DNA from: an uncultured Clostridia bacterium
GTDB lineage: Bacteria > Bacillota > Clostridia > Christensenellales > Borkfalkiaceae
Reading direction: 5' to 3'
NCBI GenBank assembly: GCA_905235815.1
Contig: CAJOMT010000043.1
Coordinates: 1-11,419, forward strand
DNA: 11,419 bases
The notes beneath the pieces are model-generated. The model saw only the letters and a program-made list of their open reading frames with translations. It made no database searches and was not told the DNA's origin. Below, piece by piece: positions 1-6,517 of this stretch (positions within the stretch are counted from its first letter, which is position 1; each line of letters opens with the position of its first letter). The translations under genes and the position numbers were made by a program.

Positions 1-1632
1 AAATATGTCGTCTAAGTTGGCGTAATTCGCAACCGCCTCGTTGCCCAAGTCGTAGAATTTCTTGATAAGTTTCAACATTCTGTACTGCTTATCGAGCGAA
101 GTATACGTATCGGTTTCGTGGAATGCGTTCTGATGCAGATAATCTTCTCTTATCATCTTCGCAGTTTCCATAGTCATTCTGTCTTTATAAGAAAGTGCGT
201 CCATACCGACGAGCCTTACTATCTCGTCTAAGTTCGCTTCTTCTTGCAATATATTCATAATGAACGAGCGGAGCGACATAAAGTCTTCTCCGACGTTTTC
301 GTTATACCAATCTCCCATTTTATCGGCATACAGCGAGTAACTCACGAGCCAATCTATTGCGGGGAAATGTCTCTTGTATGCGAGCGAAGCGGATAAGCCC
401 CAGAAAACTTTGACAATTCGGAGAGTCGCTTGCGATACCGGCTCGGATAGGTCGCCGCCCGGAGGCGATACTGCGCCTATTGCGGAAACAGAACCGACTT
501 TATCCTCGCTGCCGAGAACTTTGACTATTCCGGCACGCTCGTAAAATTCGGCAAGTCTCGACGACAAATATGCGGGATACCCTTCGTCGCCCGGCATTTC
601 TTCCAATCTGCCGCTCATCTCACGGAGCGCTTCCGCCCATCTCGACGACGAGTCCGCCATTATCGCTACGTTATATCCCATATCTCTGAAATATTCCGCA
701 ACCGTTATTCCCGTATATATAGACGCCTCTCTCGCCGCAACCGGCATATCCGAAGTGTTCGCTATCAAAACCGTACGCTTCATAAGCGGTTCGCCCGTTT
801 TCGGATCGATAAGTTCCGGAAACTCGTTCAAAACGTCCGTCATCTCGTTGCCGCGCTCGCCGCAACCGACGTAAACTATTATCTCGGCGTCCGCCCATTT
901 TGCAAGTTGGTGCTGAACTACCGTCTTTCCGCTGCCGAACGGCCCCGGTACTGCGGCTACGCCGCCTTTCGCTATCGGGAACAAAGTATCTATTACCCTC
1001 TGGCCCGTTATCAAGGGCTTTGAAGGTACCATTTTCTCTTTGTACGGACGAGCCTTTCTGACCGGCCAACGCTGTAACATACATATCTCTTTCTCGCCGT
1101 CGTCCGTCTCTAATACCGCTATCGTCTGAGTGATATTGTAGTCGCCCTCGTCGATAGATTTTATCTTGCCTTTCACGCCGTAGGGAACCATTATCTTATG
1201 TAAAACGATAGGCGTTTCCTGCACCGTTCCCAAAACGTCGCCCTCATAGGCGTATTCACCGACTTTTTTTACGGGAACAAAATGCCAGAGTTTTTCGTGG
1301 TCGATATTATCTACCTTAATTCCTCTCGTTATCCTGTCTCCGTAAGTCTTGACGAGTTTATCGAGCGGTCTTTGTATACCGTCGAATATTCCCTCAATTA
1401 GTCCCGGGGCGAGTTCCACCGACAGCGGACGGCCTTCCGACTCGACCGTATCGCCTACTCCGAGTCCCGAAGTTTCTTCGTATACCTGTATCGACGCTCT
1501 GTCGCCTCTCAGTTCGATAACCTCGCCTATAAGCCCTTTATCGCCGACTTTTACGACGTCGTACATCTTGACGTCCTGCATATTTTCCGCAACGATAAGC
1601 GGCCCCGACACCTTTACGATTCTTCCCTGCAT
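1..1632 (-). CDS. atpA: V/A-type ATP synthase catalytic subunit A (partial, C-terminus off window)
   Basis: This is the catalytic, nucleotide-binding subunit of the cytoplasmic V1/A1 head, where ATP hydrolysis or synthesis is coupled to ion movement. The frame is open for 544 codons from ATG at 1632 to the window edge. The family is usually about 580-600 residues, so only the last few dozen residues are missing. The N-terminus (MQGRIVKVSGPLIVAE) is typical of the family. The P-loop GPFGSGKT lies at residues 230-237 and differs from the F-type beta P-loop. The ADSSSRWAEALREM segment follows near residues 325-338, and the SPPGGDLSEPV motif follows later. The region before the P-loop carries the A-subunit-specific insert. 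The start shares one base with the stop of subunit F (TAATG), and AGAGG lies 7 nt upstream. Subunits B and D would be expected next, outside the window. The symbol follows archaeal/clostridial V-type naming and is not F-type alpha. The identification is essentially certain. Confidence 0.97.
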   Translation of the reverse strand, partial: MQGRIVKVSGPLIVAENMQDVKMYDVVKVGDKGLIGEVIELRGDRASIQVYEETSGLGVGDTVESEGRPLSVELAPGLIEGIFDGIQRPLDKLVKTYGDRITRGIKVDNIDHEKLWHFVPVKKVGEYAYEGDVLGTVQETPIVLHKIMVPYGVKGKIKSIDEGDYNITQTIAVLETDDGEKEICMLQRWPVRKARPYKEKMVPSKPLITGQRVIDTLFPIAKGGVAAVPGPFGSGKTVVQHQLAKWADAEIIVYVGCGERGNEMTDVLNEFPELIDPKTGEPLMKRTVLIANTSDMPVAAREASIYTGITVAEYFRDMGYNVAIMADSSSRWAEALREMSGRLEEMPGDEGYPAYLSSRLAEFYERAGIVKVLGSEDKVGSVSAIGAVSPPGGDLSEPVSQATLRIVKVFWGLSASLAYKRHFPAIDWLVSYSLYADKMGDWYNENVGEDFMSLRSFIMNILQEEANLDEIVRLVGMDALSYKDRMTMETAKMIREDYLHQNAFHETDTYTSLDKQYRMLKLIKKFYDLGNEAVANYANLDDIF

Positions 1633-1958
1633 TATCTTTCCTCTCTTTGAAACAATATATCTACGCCGAGCGCTCGTTCCATCTGTTCTTTCATTTTATC
1701 CCTCGCATACTGGCTCTTGCCGCTATTGCTCGGAAGCGGTACTATTATGGGATACGGCTGTTCGTTCGTTCTGTTTATTATATCGCTTAGTCCCTCAGCC
1801 AAATCGTCGGTAATAAAAATTACCTTGTACGTCTTTGCGAGTTTTCGCAAAATTTCTCGTGCTTTGGCAGGAGTTTCCGCAGAAAATGCGTCCACTCCGC
1901 CCGCTTTGAAGGCAAGAACGCCGTCGCCCGAACCGATTATAGCCGTTTCACCCTGCAT
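1632..1958 (-). CDS. atpF: V/A-type ATP synthase subunit F
   Basis: Subunit F is a central-shaft protein that sits with subunit D in the rotor and affects coupling. The product has 108 residues, the usual size of about 100-110. Its pattern is that of the family: an N-terminal beta strand and glycine turn (AIIGSGDGVLAFKAGGVDAF), a middle strand ending in ITDDLAEGL, then an IIVPLPSNSGKS loop, and a C-terminal helix ending RALGVDIL. The ATG at 1958 lies 11 nt inside the end of subunit C. AGAGAG sits just upstream, and a stronger AAGAGGAGG lies farther away than usual. Translation is probably coupled to subunit C. The stop overlaps the start of subunit A by one base. 'F' here is the archaeal/V-type F subunit, not F-type subunit b. 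Confidence 0.93.
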   Translation of the reverse strand: MQGETAIIGSGDGVLAFKAGGVDAFSAETPAKAREILRKLAKTYKVIFITDDLAEGLSDIINRTNEQPYPIIVPLPSNSGKSQYARDKMKEQMERALGVDILFQREER

Positions 1959-2913
1959 AGCACTCTCTTAGCCTCCTCTTTATTTCTTCTTTGTCTGCGC
2001 CGCCGAGTTTGCCGGATATTACTATCCTCACGTTCTTTATCTCGTTCGCCTTGTAATTGCAATATAGGAGCAGCGGCGTGATACCCTCGCTTTCAAATCT
2101 CTTTTCCTTTAATTTCTTCATTGCGAAATCGTCTGCGATGAGTTCGAATTCCACCAAAGACCTGTTGTCCGCTCTTGCGTCAAGCCCTTGTTTTATAAGT
2201 TCTGAATATTCGGTATATCTAAGGTATCCAAGCGCCTTATCGTCCTCGCCGCCTGAAACGCATTTAAGAACTTTCTCCGAAATTTTTCCGCCGCCTATAA
2301 ACATTTCTTTCGCAGCGTTAAAATCGGCGCTCCTAAGCGCTACCGACAAGTTCTTTGCGTCCACTTCGTAAGTCAAAAATTTGCGCCATGCCTTGTATTT
2401 AACCGTTTTAAACATATATGCGTAATACGCCCTTGCGAAAATTACGCTCACCTTGATTCCCGTCGCCTCGGAATTTTCAAACAGTTCTTCCGCCTTTTTC
2501 ATAGGCTCGGATAAATAGTCGGGGATATCCGCTTTTTCTCCGCCTACATAACTCAAAAAAACAGACCTGTCTATATTTCCGTCCGACATAAATCCTGCGG
2601 CGCTTGCGCCGGCGTACTTCATTCTTACGGCGTTCTCCGCATTATGGAAATCGTTTTTGGCGAAAATTCCGTCCGAAAAACGCTTATTGGGCGAATATTT
2701 TTTAATAAATTCGGCGTAAGACGTCCATTCCCTTTCTATCGCAGTCTCGAAATCCGCCGCCGTGCCGCCCGTTTCTCCGCCGAACGAGTAATCGGTTATC
2801 AACTTGTATGCGTCGTCGGCGGTAGAAGTTTCCGCCGCCTGCAAAAATACTCTTTCGGGTATAAGATATTTCTCTTTGGACTTAACGAGTCCGTTTACGA
2901 ATACTAAATCCAC
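1948..2913 (-). CDS. atpC: V/A-type ATP synthase subunit C (d-type rotor socket), GTG start
   Basis: Subunit C caps the membrane K ring and connects it to the D/F central shaft. The 321-residue, largely helical product is close to the usual 320-350 residues. It starts in the family style with an aromatic strand-like stretch (DLVFVNGLVKSKEKY), followed by repeated helical blocks. Late in the protein is the conserved VEFELIADDFAMKKLKEKRF segment, then a YCNYKANEIKNVRIVISGKL block, which matches the family's 'Y...KE.E.KN.R.I..GK' ending. Translation starts at GTG (2913-2911), with AGAGG placed 7 nt upstream. No in-frame ATG gives a better N-terminus. There are 16 nt after the stop of subunit E and an 11-nt overlap with subunit F. 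The sequence of this subunit is poorly conserved between phyla, so operon position adds to the call. Confidence 0.93.
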   Translation of the reverse strand: MDLVFVNGLVKSKEKYLIPERVFLQAAETSTADDAYKLITDYSFGGETGGTAADFETAIEREWTSYAEFIKKYSPNKRFSDGIFAKNDFHNAENAVRMKYAGASAAGFMSDGNIDRSVFLSYVGGEKADIPDYLSEPMKKAEELFENSEATGIKVSVIFARAYYAYMFKTVKYKAWRKFLTYEVDAKNLSVALRSADFNAAKEMFIGGGKISEKVLKCVSGGEDDKALGYLRYTEYSELIKQGLDARADNRSLVEFELIADDFAMKKLKEKRFESEGITPLLLYCNYKANEIKNVRIVISGKLGGADKEEIKRRLRECYAG

Positions 2914-2929
2914 TTAAAGACCTCTGCGA

Positions 2930-3520
2930 TTATTCGAATAGTTTTCTCGCAACTTCCGACTCGGTTTTCTCTCTTACCGAATCTGCCAATGCCGCAAAAC
3001 TCAAATCTTTATCGAATTGCTTTCCGGATAAAATTATTCCGCCGCCGTGCATGCCCGTCTTTTCTACCTTTAAACCGAGTTTTTGCACGACGTCAAGCGC
3101 CGAAACTTCCTCTGCGGTTATCTCGCCGTCTTTCGGTAAAATAACCGTTTCGCCCTGTTCGGCGTACTCCGAAATCAACTTGCCTATAAGATCGAGGCAG
3201 TCTTTTTTATTCAATTCGCCGAGTTTATTTACGGCACGCTTATACACGGTTTCTACCAAACTCTGTCTGGCGGCAAGCAAAATCTTCTTCGACTCCAAAT
3301 TGCCGAGAGTTTCTTTGCCGTCTTTCAGGTTTTTGATATAAGCTTCGGTTTCCGCGCGCTGCGCCTCTATATACTCCGAGGCGGCGTTTTCCGCTTTTTG
3401 TACGGTTTCGTCGTAATATTTATCGGCGGCGGCGAGTATCTTCGCCGCTTCCTCTTCGCCGTCGGAAATTATTTTCGCTATCAAAGCGTCTTCCGCGCCG
3501 AGTTCTTTTTCATTTTCCAT
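2930..3520 (-). CDS. atpE: V/A-type ATP synthase subunit E (peripheral stalk)
   Basis: Subunit E forms a coiled-coil heterodimer with subunit H/G. This makes the peripheral stator that holds the catalytic head against the membrane subunit I. The 196-residue product fits the family's roughly 190-200. Residues about 1-110 are a charged, alanine-rich long helix (KIISDGEEEAAKILAAADKY and onward). The C-terminal third is the compact domain that binds the head, ending in GGGIILSGKQFDKDLSFAA and a final helix with SEVARKLFE, the expected ending for this family. The ATG at 3520 starts only 4 nt after the stop of subunit K. No strong Shine-Dalgarno is visible there, so translational coupling to subunit K is likely. 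It is not F-type subunit epsilon or c despite the symbol. Confidence 0.94.
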   Translation of the reverse strand: MENEKELGAEDALIAKIISDGEEEAAKILAAADKYYDETVQKAENAASEYIEAQRAETEAYIKNLKDGKETLGNLESKKILLAARQSLVETVYKRAVNKLGELNKKDCLDLIGKLISEYAEQGETVILPKDGEITAEEVSALDVVQKLGLKVEKTGMHGGGIILSGKQFDKDLSFAALADSVREKTESEVARKLFE

Positions 3521-3524
3521 ACTG

Positions 3525-3962
3525 TTATATCATAATGCCCAAAACGAGCGCCAAAATCGCATAGAATTCGACCATTGCGGGGAACAATACGTATTTTCCC
3601 GAACCTTCTGCGTTCTTGCCGATCGCATAGATACAAGAAGCCGCCGTCTTGCCTTGCAATATTGCGGAAGCCAAACCGGTTATGCCGAGTCCTAAAAGCG
3701 CAGCAAACGCTACCCAACCTTCTCCCGCACTTGCAACCGACGCTATACTTCCCGCTTTCATTACTGCGAGAACGAATCCGTAAATACCCTGCGTTGCGGG
3801 GAGCAAAGCCAAAATGAGAACTTTGGAAAACTTCTTGTTGTCCTCCGCTACGACTCCTGCCGCCGCCGAACCCGCTTTATAGAGTCCGTAAGCCGATCCC
3901 GCTCCGCATAAACTCATACAGAGCGCTAAACCTATAGCACCAATAACTGCACCAGTGTTCAT
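3525..3962 (-). CDS. atpK: V/A-type ATP synthase subunit K, two-hairpin proteolipid with Na+-binding signature
   Basis: Subunit K forms the rotating membrane ring that carries the coupling ion. The 145-residue product is the duplicated four-helix (16-kDa) proteolipid type. Its hydrophobic segments lie at about 5-35, 48-70, 82-112 and 124-145, with short polar loops (EDNKKF at 40-45 and GKNAEGSGK at 115-123). The ion-carrying glutamate is Glu132 in the last helix (PAMVEFYAIL), and the first hairpin has LLPATQGIYGF instead. Leu54, Thr57, Gln58, Tyr61, Gln103 and Glu132 correspond, all at a constant offset of 7, to the E. hirae K-ring residues 61, 64, 65, 68, 110 and 139. That match is seen directly; Na+ coupling is inferred from it. 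A strong GGAGG with 8-nt spacing precedes the ATG at 3962, which fits the high copy number needed for a ring subunit. Confidence 0.96.
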   Translation of the reverse strand: MNTGAVIGAIGLALCMSLCGAGSAYGLYKAGSAAAGVVAEDNKKFSKVLILALLPATQGIYGFVLAVMKAGSIASVASAGEGWVAFAALLGLGITGLASAILQGKTAASCIYAIGKNAEGSGKYVLFPAMVEFYAILALVLGIMI

Positions 3963-4003
3963 AATAAATTCCTCCGAATTTGTTTTTTATATTTGATAAA
4001 TTT

Positions 4004-5992
4004 TTATCCGAAATAAGCGTGTTCGAGCGTGTTGCCGAACGGAGTAAACAGTTCGCCCTCGCCCTCGTAAAACTTTCCGTAGAACTCTACGTATTGTAAC
4101 CTTGCGTCGTGAATATATGCGCCGAGCAAACTTATCGCAAGATTGAAAACGTTGCCGACTATTATCAATATCACGCCGAAGAATATACCTATTATTCCGC
4201 TCGGGAACAACATATCTATCGCCAGAGTGTTGGTGAATATCGAGGCAATCTGTGCGCCCGAAAGCATCAAACCGTAGAGCCTTGCGTAACTTAAAATATC
4301 CGACATATAATTTATAAGTCCGTAAAGCGAAGTGAAAGGCTTGATGACTTTGCCGAAACCTTTCTGACCTATACCCGAGGTAACAACGCCGATTGCGAGC
4401 GCACCGACGGTTATATATCCGCCGTACGTCTGCATCGCCGAATTTCCGCTTGCCATTCCGTACACGAACGCCACGAACGCAAACATCGCAAGCGCCCATA
4501 CTATTCCGCCGAAAAATCCTTCGGCAAACTTCTTTCTTCCGAAACTCTGCACCGCTTTAAGCAAAAGTCCTACGCCTATCTGAATAGTGCCGAGCGCCAG
4601 ACACCACATAAGTATCGACGGTATGTTTATCCCCGATATCGAAGTGTTTGCCGTGATCTGATCGAGGTAAAGCGAATAAAATTCGTTATAGCCTGCGCCC
4701 AAAGTCTTTCTCAAAAGCGGATAGCCGAGCCAACTGTCGAACAGAGCGCCGAACAAAACCGCAAATATTCCGCCGTAAGCGAAAACTTTTGCCATTCTTC
4801 CCAAAGTGGAACCGGAGCGTTGTTTCTTCGCAAACAAAAATCCGCCGATTATCATAATAAGCCCGTAACCGACGTCCGCCATTATAAGTCCCATAAACAG
4901 CGAGAAGAAAAACGACATTACCGCATTCGGGTCGAGCGCCCCGTAAGCCGGAGCGGAATAGAGATTGGTAACCGTTTCGAAATTGGATACCACCTTGCCG
5001 TTTCTGTTAAGAGTGGGAGCGAATTCGTCCCTCGGAATCGGCTCGAATTCGGTAAACACGGCGCTCGAAGCTTTCTTCGCCGACGCCTTGACCGCCTCTA
5101 TTGCGTCCGTCGGAACGTACGCTTCCATTAAGAAAACGGAAGAAGTAGAGCCGAAATTCTCCGACGCATTTGCCTTTTCTATCAAAAATGACAGATAGTC
5201 CGAATAAATTTTTAAATCTTTAACGTTATCTCTGAGTTTCGCCGTTTCATTCAGCAGCGAGTCGTCCTCAGCTATGAGTTCCTCTATCTTCAAGCGGAGT
5301 TCTCCGATTTTTTCTTCCGCAGTGAAATCTTCCGAAAACGTGCATTTTTTAAAGGAAACGGCAGACAGAATTTCTTCCGCCGCCTCTTTATCCGACCTAT
5401 GCGCTATCAAACAAACGGTACTCTCCGAAGTTCCTTCGCCGAGTATATACGACGGAATTTGTTTCTCCTCGGAAAGCGAAGAAAATTCTATCGCTTTGGC
5501 TTTCGGAACGGTTCCGAGATACACGAGCGCCGAGTGCGTGTTTTTAAACGCCGAAAATTTTTCCTTTACGCAAAGGTACGGCTCGAACGAAGCTATCTGC
5601 GCTTTTATTTTAGCGACTTCCGACTTTATTTTCGCGCGGCGATCCGAATAGTCTAATGCCGAGCGTATTACTTCGCCTAAACTATCCTTTTTTTCGTATA
5701 TCGCAAAAAATTCGTCTTTCGATACGGTAAACCCGTCTTTTACGACTTTCTCTCCGCGTTCCGCTTTCGGAAGTTCGTCAACGGCTGCGGAGATTATCCC
5801 TATCGCCTTTTCGACGAGAATTTTTTCCTTAGCCGTTTCGGCGGAATCTTCCGCCTCGGACGTTTCGGTCAAAGCGTATTCTTTGGCGGTGCGAATTTGC
5901 GTCGCTCCGCATTTTTGCATTTCGTCTAATATGGCGCTCTTATCGCTTTTTAAGCCGATAAGCGTCATTACGGACATCTCTGCAACAGCCAT
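4004..5992 (-). CDS. atpI: V/A-type ATP synthase membrane stator subunit I (a-type)
   Basis: Subunit I carries the two ion half-channels next to the K ring and anchors the peripheral stalks. The 662-residue product is of typical bacterial length. Residues 1 to about 340 are the cytosolic arm, with helical hairpins and alpha/beta lobes. From about 357 the protein is a membrane domain with seven or eight hydrophobic helices (about 357-387, 403-422, 458-480, 493-512, 525-540, 555-583 and 590-628). The opening MSVMTLIGLKSDKSAILDEM is the family signature. Arg571 in LSYARLYGLMLSGAQ and Arg631 in HDARLQYVEFYGKF match the two conserved channel arginines of the a/I family. The ATG at 5992 shares a base with the stop of subunit H (TAATG). 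GGGAGA upstream lies inside the last codons of H, so the two genes are coupled. Start at residue 1 (MAVAEM) fits homologues better than Met6. Confidence 0.97.
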   Translation of the reverse strand: MAVAEMSVMTLIGLKSDKSAILDEMQKCGATQIRTAKEYALTETSEAEDSAETAKEKILVEKAIGIISAAVDELPKAERGEKVVKDGFTVSKDEFFAIYEKKDSLGEVIRSALDYSDRRAKIKSEVAKIKAQIASFEPYLCVKEKFSAFKNTHSALVYLGTVPKAKAIEFSSLSEEKQIPSYILGEGTSESTVCLIAHRSDKEAAEEILSAVSFKKCTFSEDFTAEEKIGELRLKIEELIAEDDSLLNETAKLRDNVKDLKIYSDYLSFLIEKANASENFGSTSSVFLMEAYVPTDAIEAVKASAKKASSAVFTEFEPIPRDEFAPTLNRNGKVVSNFETVTNLYSAPAYGALDPNAVMSFFFSLFMGLIMADVGYGLIMIIGGFLFAKKQRSGSTLGRMAKVFAYGGIFAVLFGALFDSWLGYPLLRKTLGAGYNEFYSLYLDQITANTSISGINIPSILMWCLALGTIQIGVGLLLKAVQSFGRKKFAEGFFGGIVWALAMFAFVAFVYGMASGNSAMQTYGGYITVGALAIGVVTSGIGQKGFGKVIKPFTSLYGLINYMSDILSYARLYGLMLSGAQIASIFTNTLAIDMLFPSGIIGIFFGVILIIVGNVFNLAISLLGAYIHDARLQYVEFYGKFYEGEGELFTPFGNTLEHAYFG

Positions 5993-6318
5993 TATATTCT
6001 CCCGTCGAATTCTAAAATTTCTTTAACTATAAATTCCGAAAGTTCTTCCGCCTTCTTATCTACGTCGAGTTTGAGTTTTTCGCCCTCTTTTCCGGCATTG
6101 GCGACGGCTTCCGCATACGTTTTGTCCGCTTCCATAGTGGCGGCGAGTATCGCATTGCTCCTCTCCGCTTTTGCGTTCTTTTTAGCGTTCTCGAAAATTT
6201 CGGCGGCACGTCTGTCCGCCTCCTCCGTTTTCGCTTCGGCAGCCTCTTGCGCTTTCGCTTTTTCCTTTTCAGCCGTTTCTTCCGCTTCTCGTATCCTTTC
6301 AAGAATTTTATCTACCAT
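5992..6318 (-). CDS. atpH: V/A-type ATP synthase subunit H/G (peripheral stalk coiled coil)
   Basis: This is the small coiled-coil partner of subunit E in the peripheral stalk, and the first gene of the operon. The 108-residue product is almost entirely one charged Ala/Glu/Lys helix (VDKILERIREAEETAEKEKA, then KTEEADRRAAEIFENAKKNA), ending in a hydrophobic heptad stretch (LSEFIVKEILEF). This matches the length and texture of archaeal/Thermus G and H subunits. I place the start at ATG 6318. A longer frame begins with TTG at 6324, but AGAGG at 6329-6325 directly abuts that TTG, whereas it is 6 nt from the ATG. Low-complexity coiled coils are hard to assign by sequence alone, so operon position before I, K and E carries much of the call. 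Bacterial databases name this protein variously subunit G or H. Confidence 0.9.
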   Translation of the reverse strand: MVDKILERIREAEETAEKEKAKAQEAAEAKTEEADRRAAEIFENAKKNAKAERSNAILAATMEADKTYAEAVANAGKEGEKLKLDVDKKAEELSEFIVKEILEFDGRI

Positions 6319-6324
6319 TTTCAA

Positions 6325-6329
6325 CCTCT
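6325..6329 (-). promoter_or_regulatory. Ribosome binding site that fixes the subunit H start
   Basis: AGAGG on the minus strand is 6 nt from ATG 6318, but has no spacer to the upstream in-frame TTG at 6324-6322. This makes the ATG the likely start. A perfect 10-bp palindrome (TCTTGCAAGA, 6327-6336) overlaps this site and is probably coincidental. Confidence 0.75.
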
Positions 6330-6356
6330 TGCAAGATTACAAAGTACATTTCATCT

Positions 6357-6385
6357 ATTATATTATTTTTCGGCTCTTTTGTCAA
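6357..6385 (-). promoter_or_regulatory. Consensus sigma-A promoter of the V/A-ATPase operon
   Basis: On the minus strand, TTGACA (6385-6380) is followed after exactly 17 nt by TATAAT (6362-6357). Both hexamers match the housekeeping consensus at all six positions. The predicted start point is near 6350, leaving a leader of about 30 nt that contains the AGAGG site of subunit H. No other promoter-like sequence this good lies upstream of the operon. A second TATAAT at 6419-6414 has no good -35 partner. The spacer is A-rich with a short GAGCCG core. Confidence 0.88.
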
Positions 6386-6458
6386 TACTTTTGTGTCGTT
6401 TTTGTGAACGGATATTATAAAAATAATGTCGCAACATAACGCAATATTTTTAAATTTC

Positions 6459-6487
6459 TTTACAATTCTTTTAAATTGTGTTATAAT
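6459..6487 (+). promoter_or_regulatory. Sigma-A promoter with extended -10 for the CNNM-patatin operon
   Basis: TTTACA (6459-6464, five of six to consensus) is followed after 17 nt by TATAAT (6482-6487). The -10 is preceded by TG at 6479-6480, which gives an extended -10 element. Transcription would start near 6494, with a leader of about 24 nt holding GGAG at 6509-6512. An inverted repeat, ACAATT-N6-AATTGT (6462-6479), sits between and partly over the two promoter elements. It could be an operator, or just AT-rich symmetry. Confidence 0.85.
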
Positions 6488-6517
6488 GCATATATTATTT
6501 TATATTTTGGAGAAATC

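Noticed and set aside
1349..1813. Ser/Pro/Thr-rich 154-codon plus-strand frame antisense to subunits A and F
   Set aside because: It is a shadow of the ATPase genes. The composition follows from the complement of their codon use, and both underlying genes show strong family motifs.
6327..6336. 10-bp palindrome TCTTGCAAGA at the subunit H ribosome binding site
   Set aside because: It has no loop, so it cannot form a useful RNA hairpin. A single short palindrome in a leader is expected by chance, and no second copy is seen near the promoter.
6414..6419. Second minus-strand TATAAT upstream of the ATPase operon
   Set aside because: No acceptable -35 hexamer lies 16-18 nt away, and the promoter at 6357-6385 is perfect and closer to the gene.
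6476..6517. Fourteen-codon N-terminal extension of the CNNM protein from TTG 6476
   Set aside because: The extension lies over the -10 box and the predicted transcription start, so it would not be in the mRNA. ATG 6518 has GGAG at proper distance and gives the usual family N-terminus.
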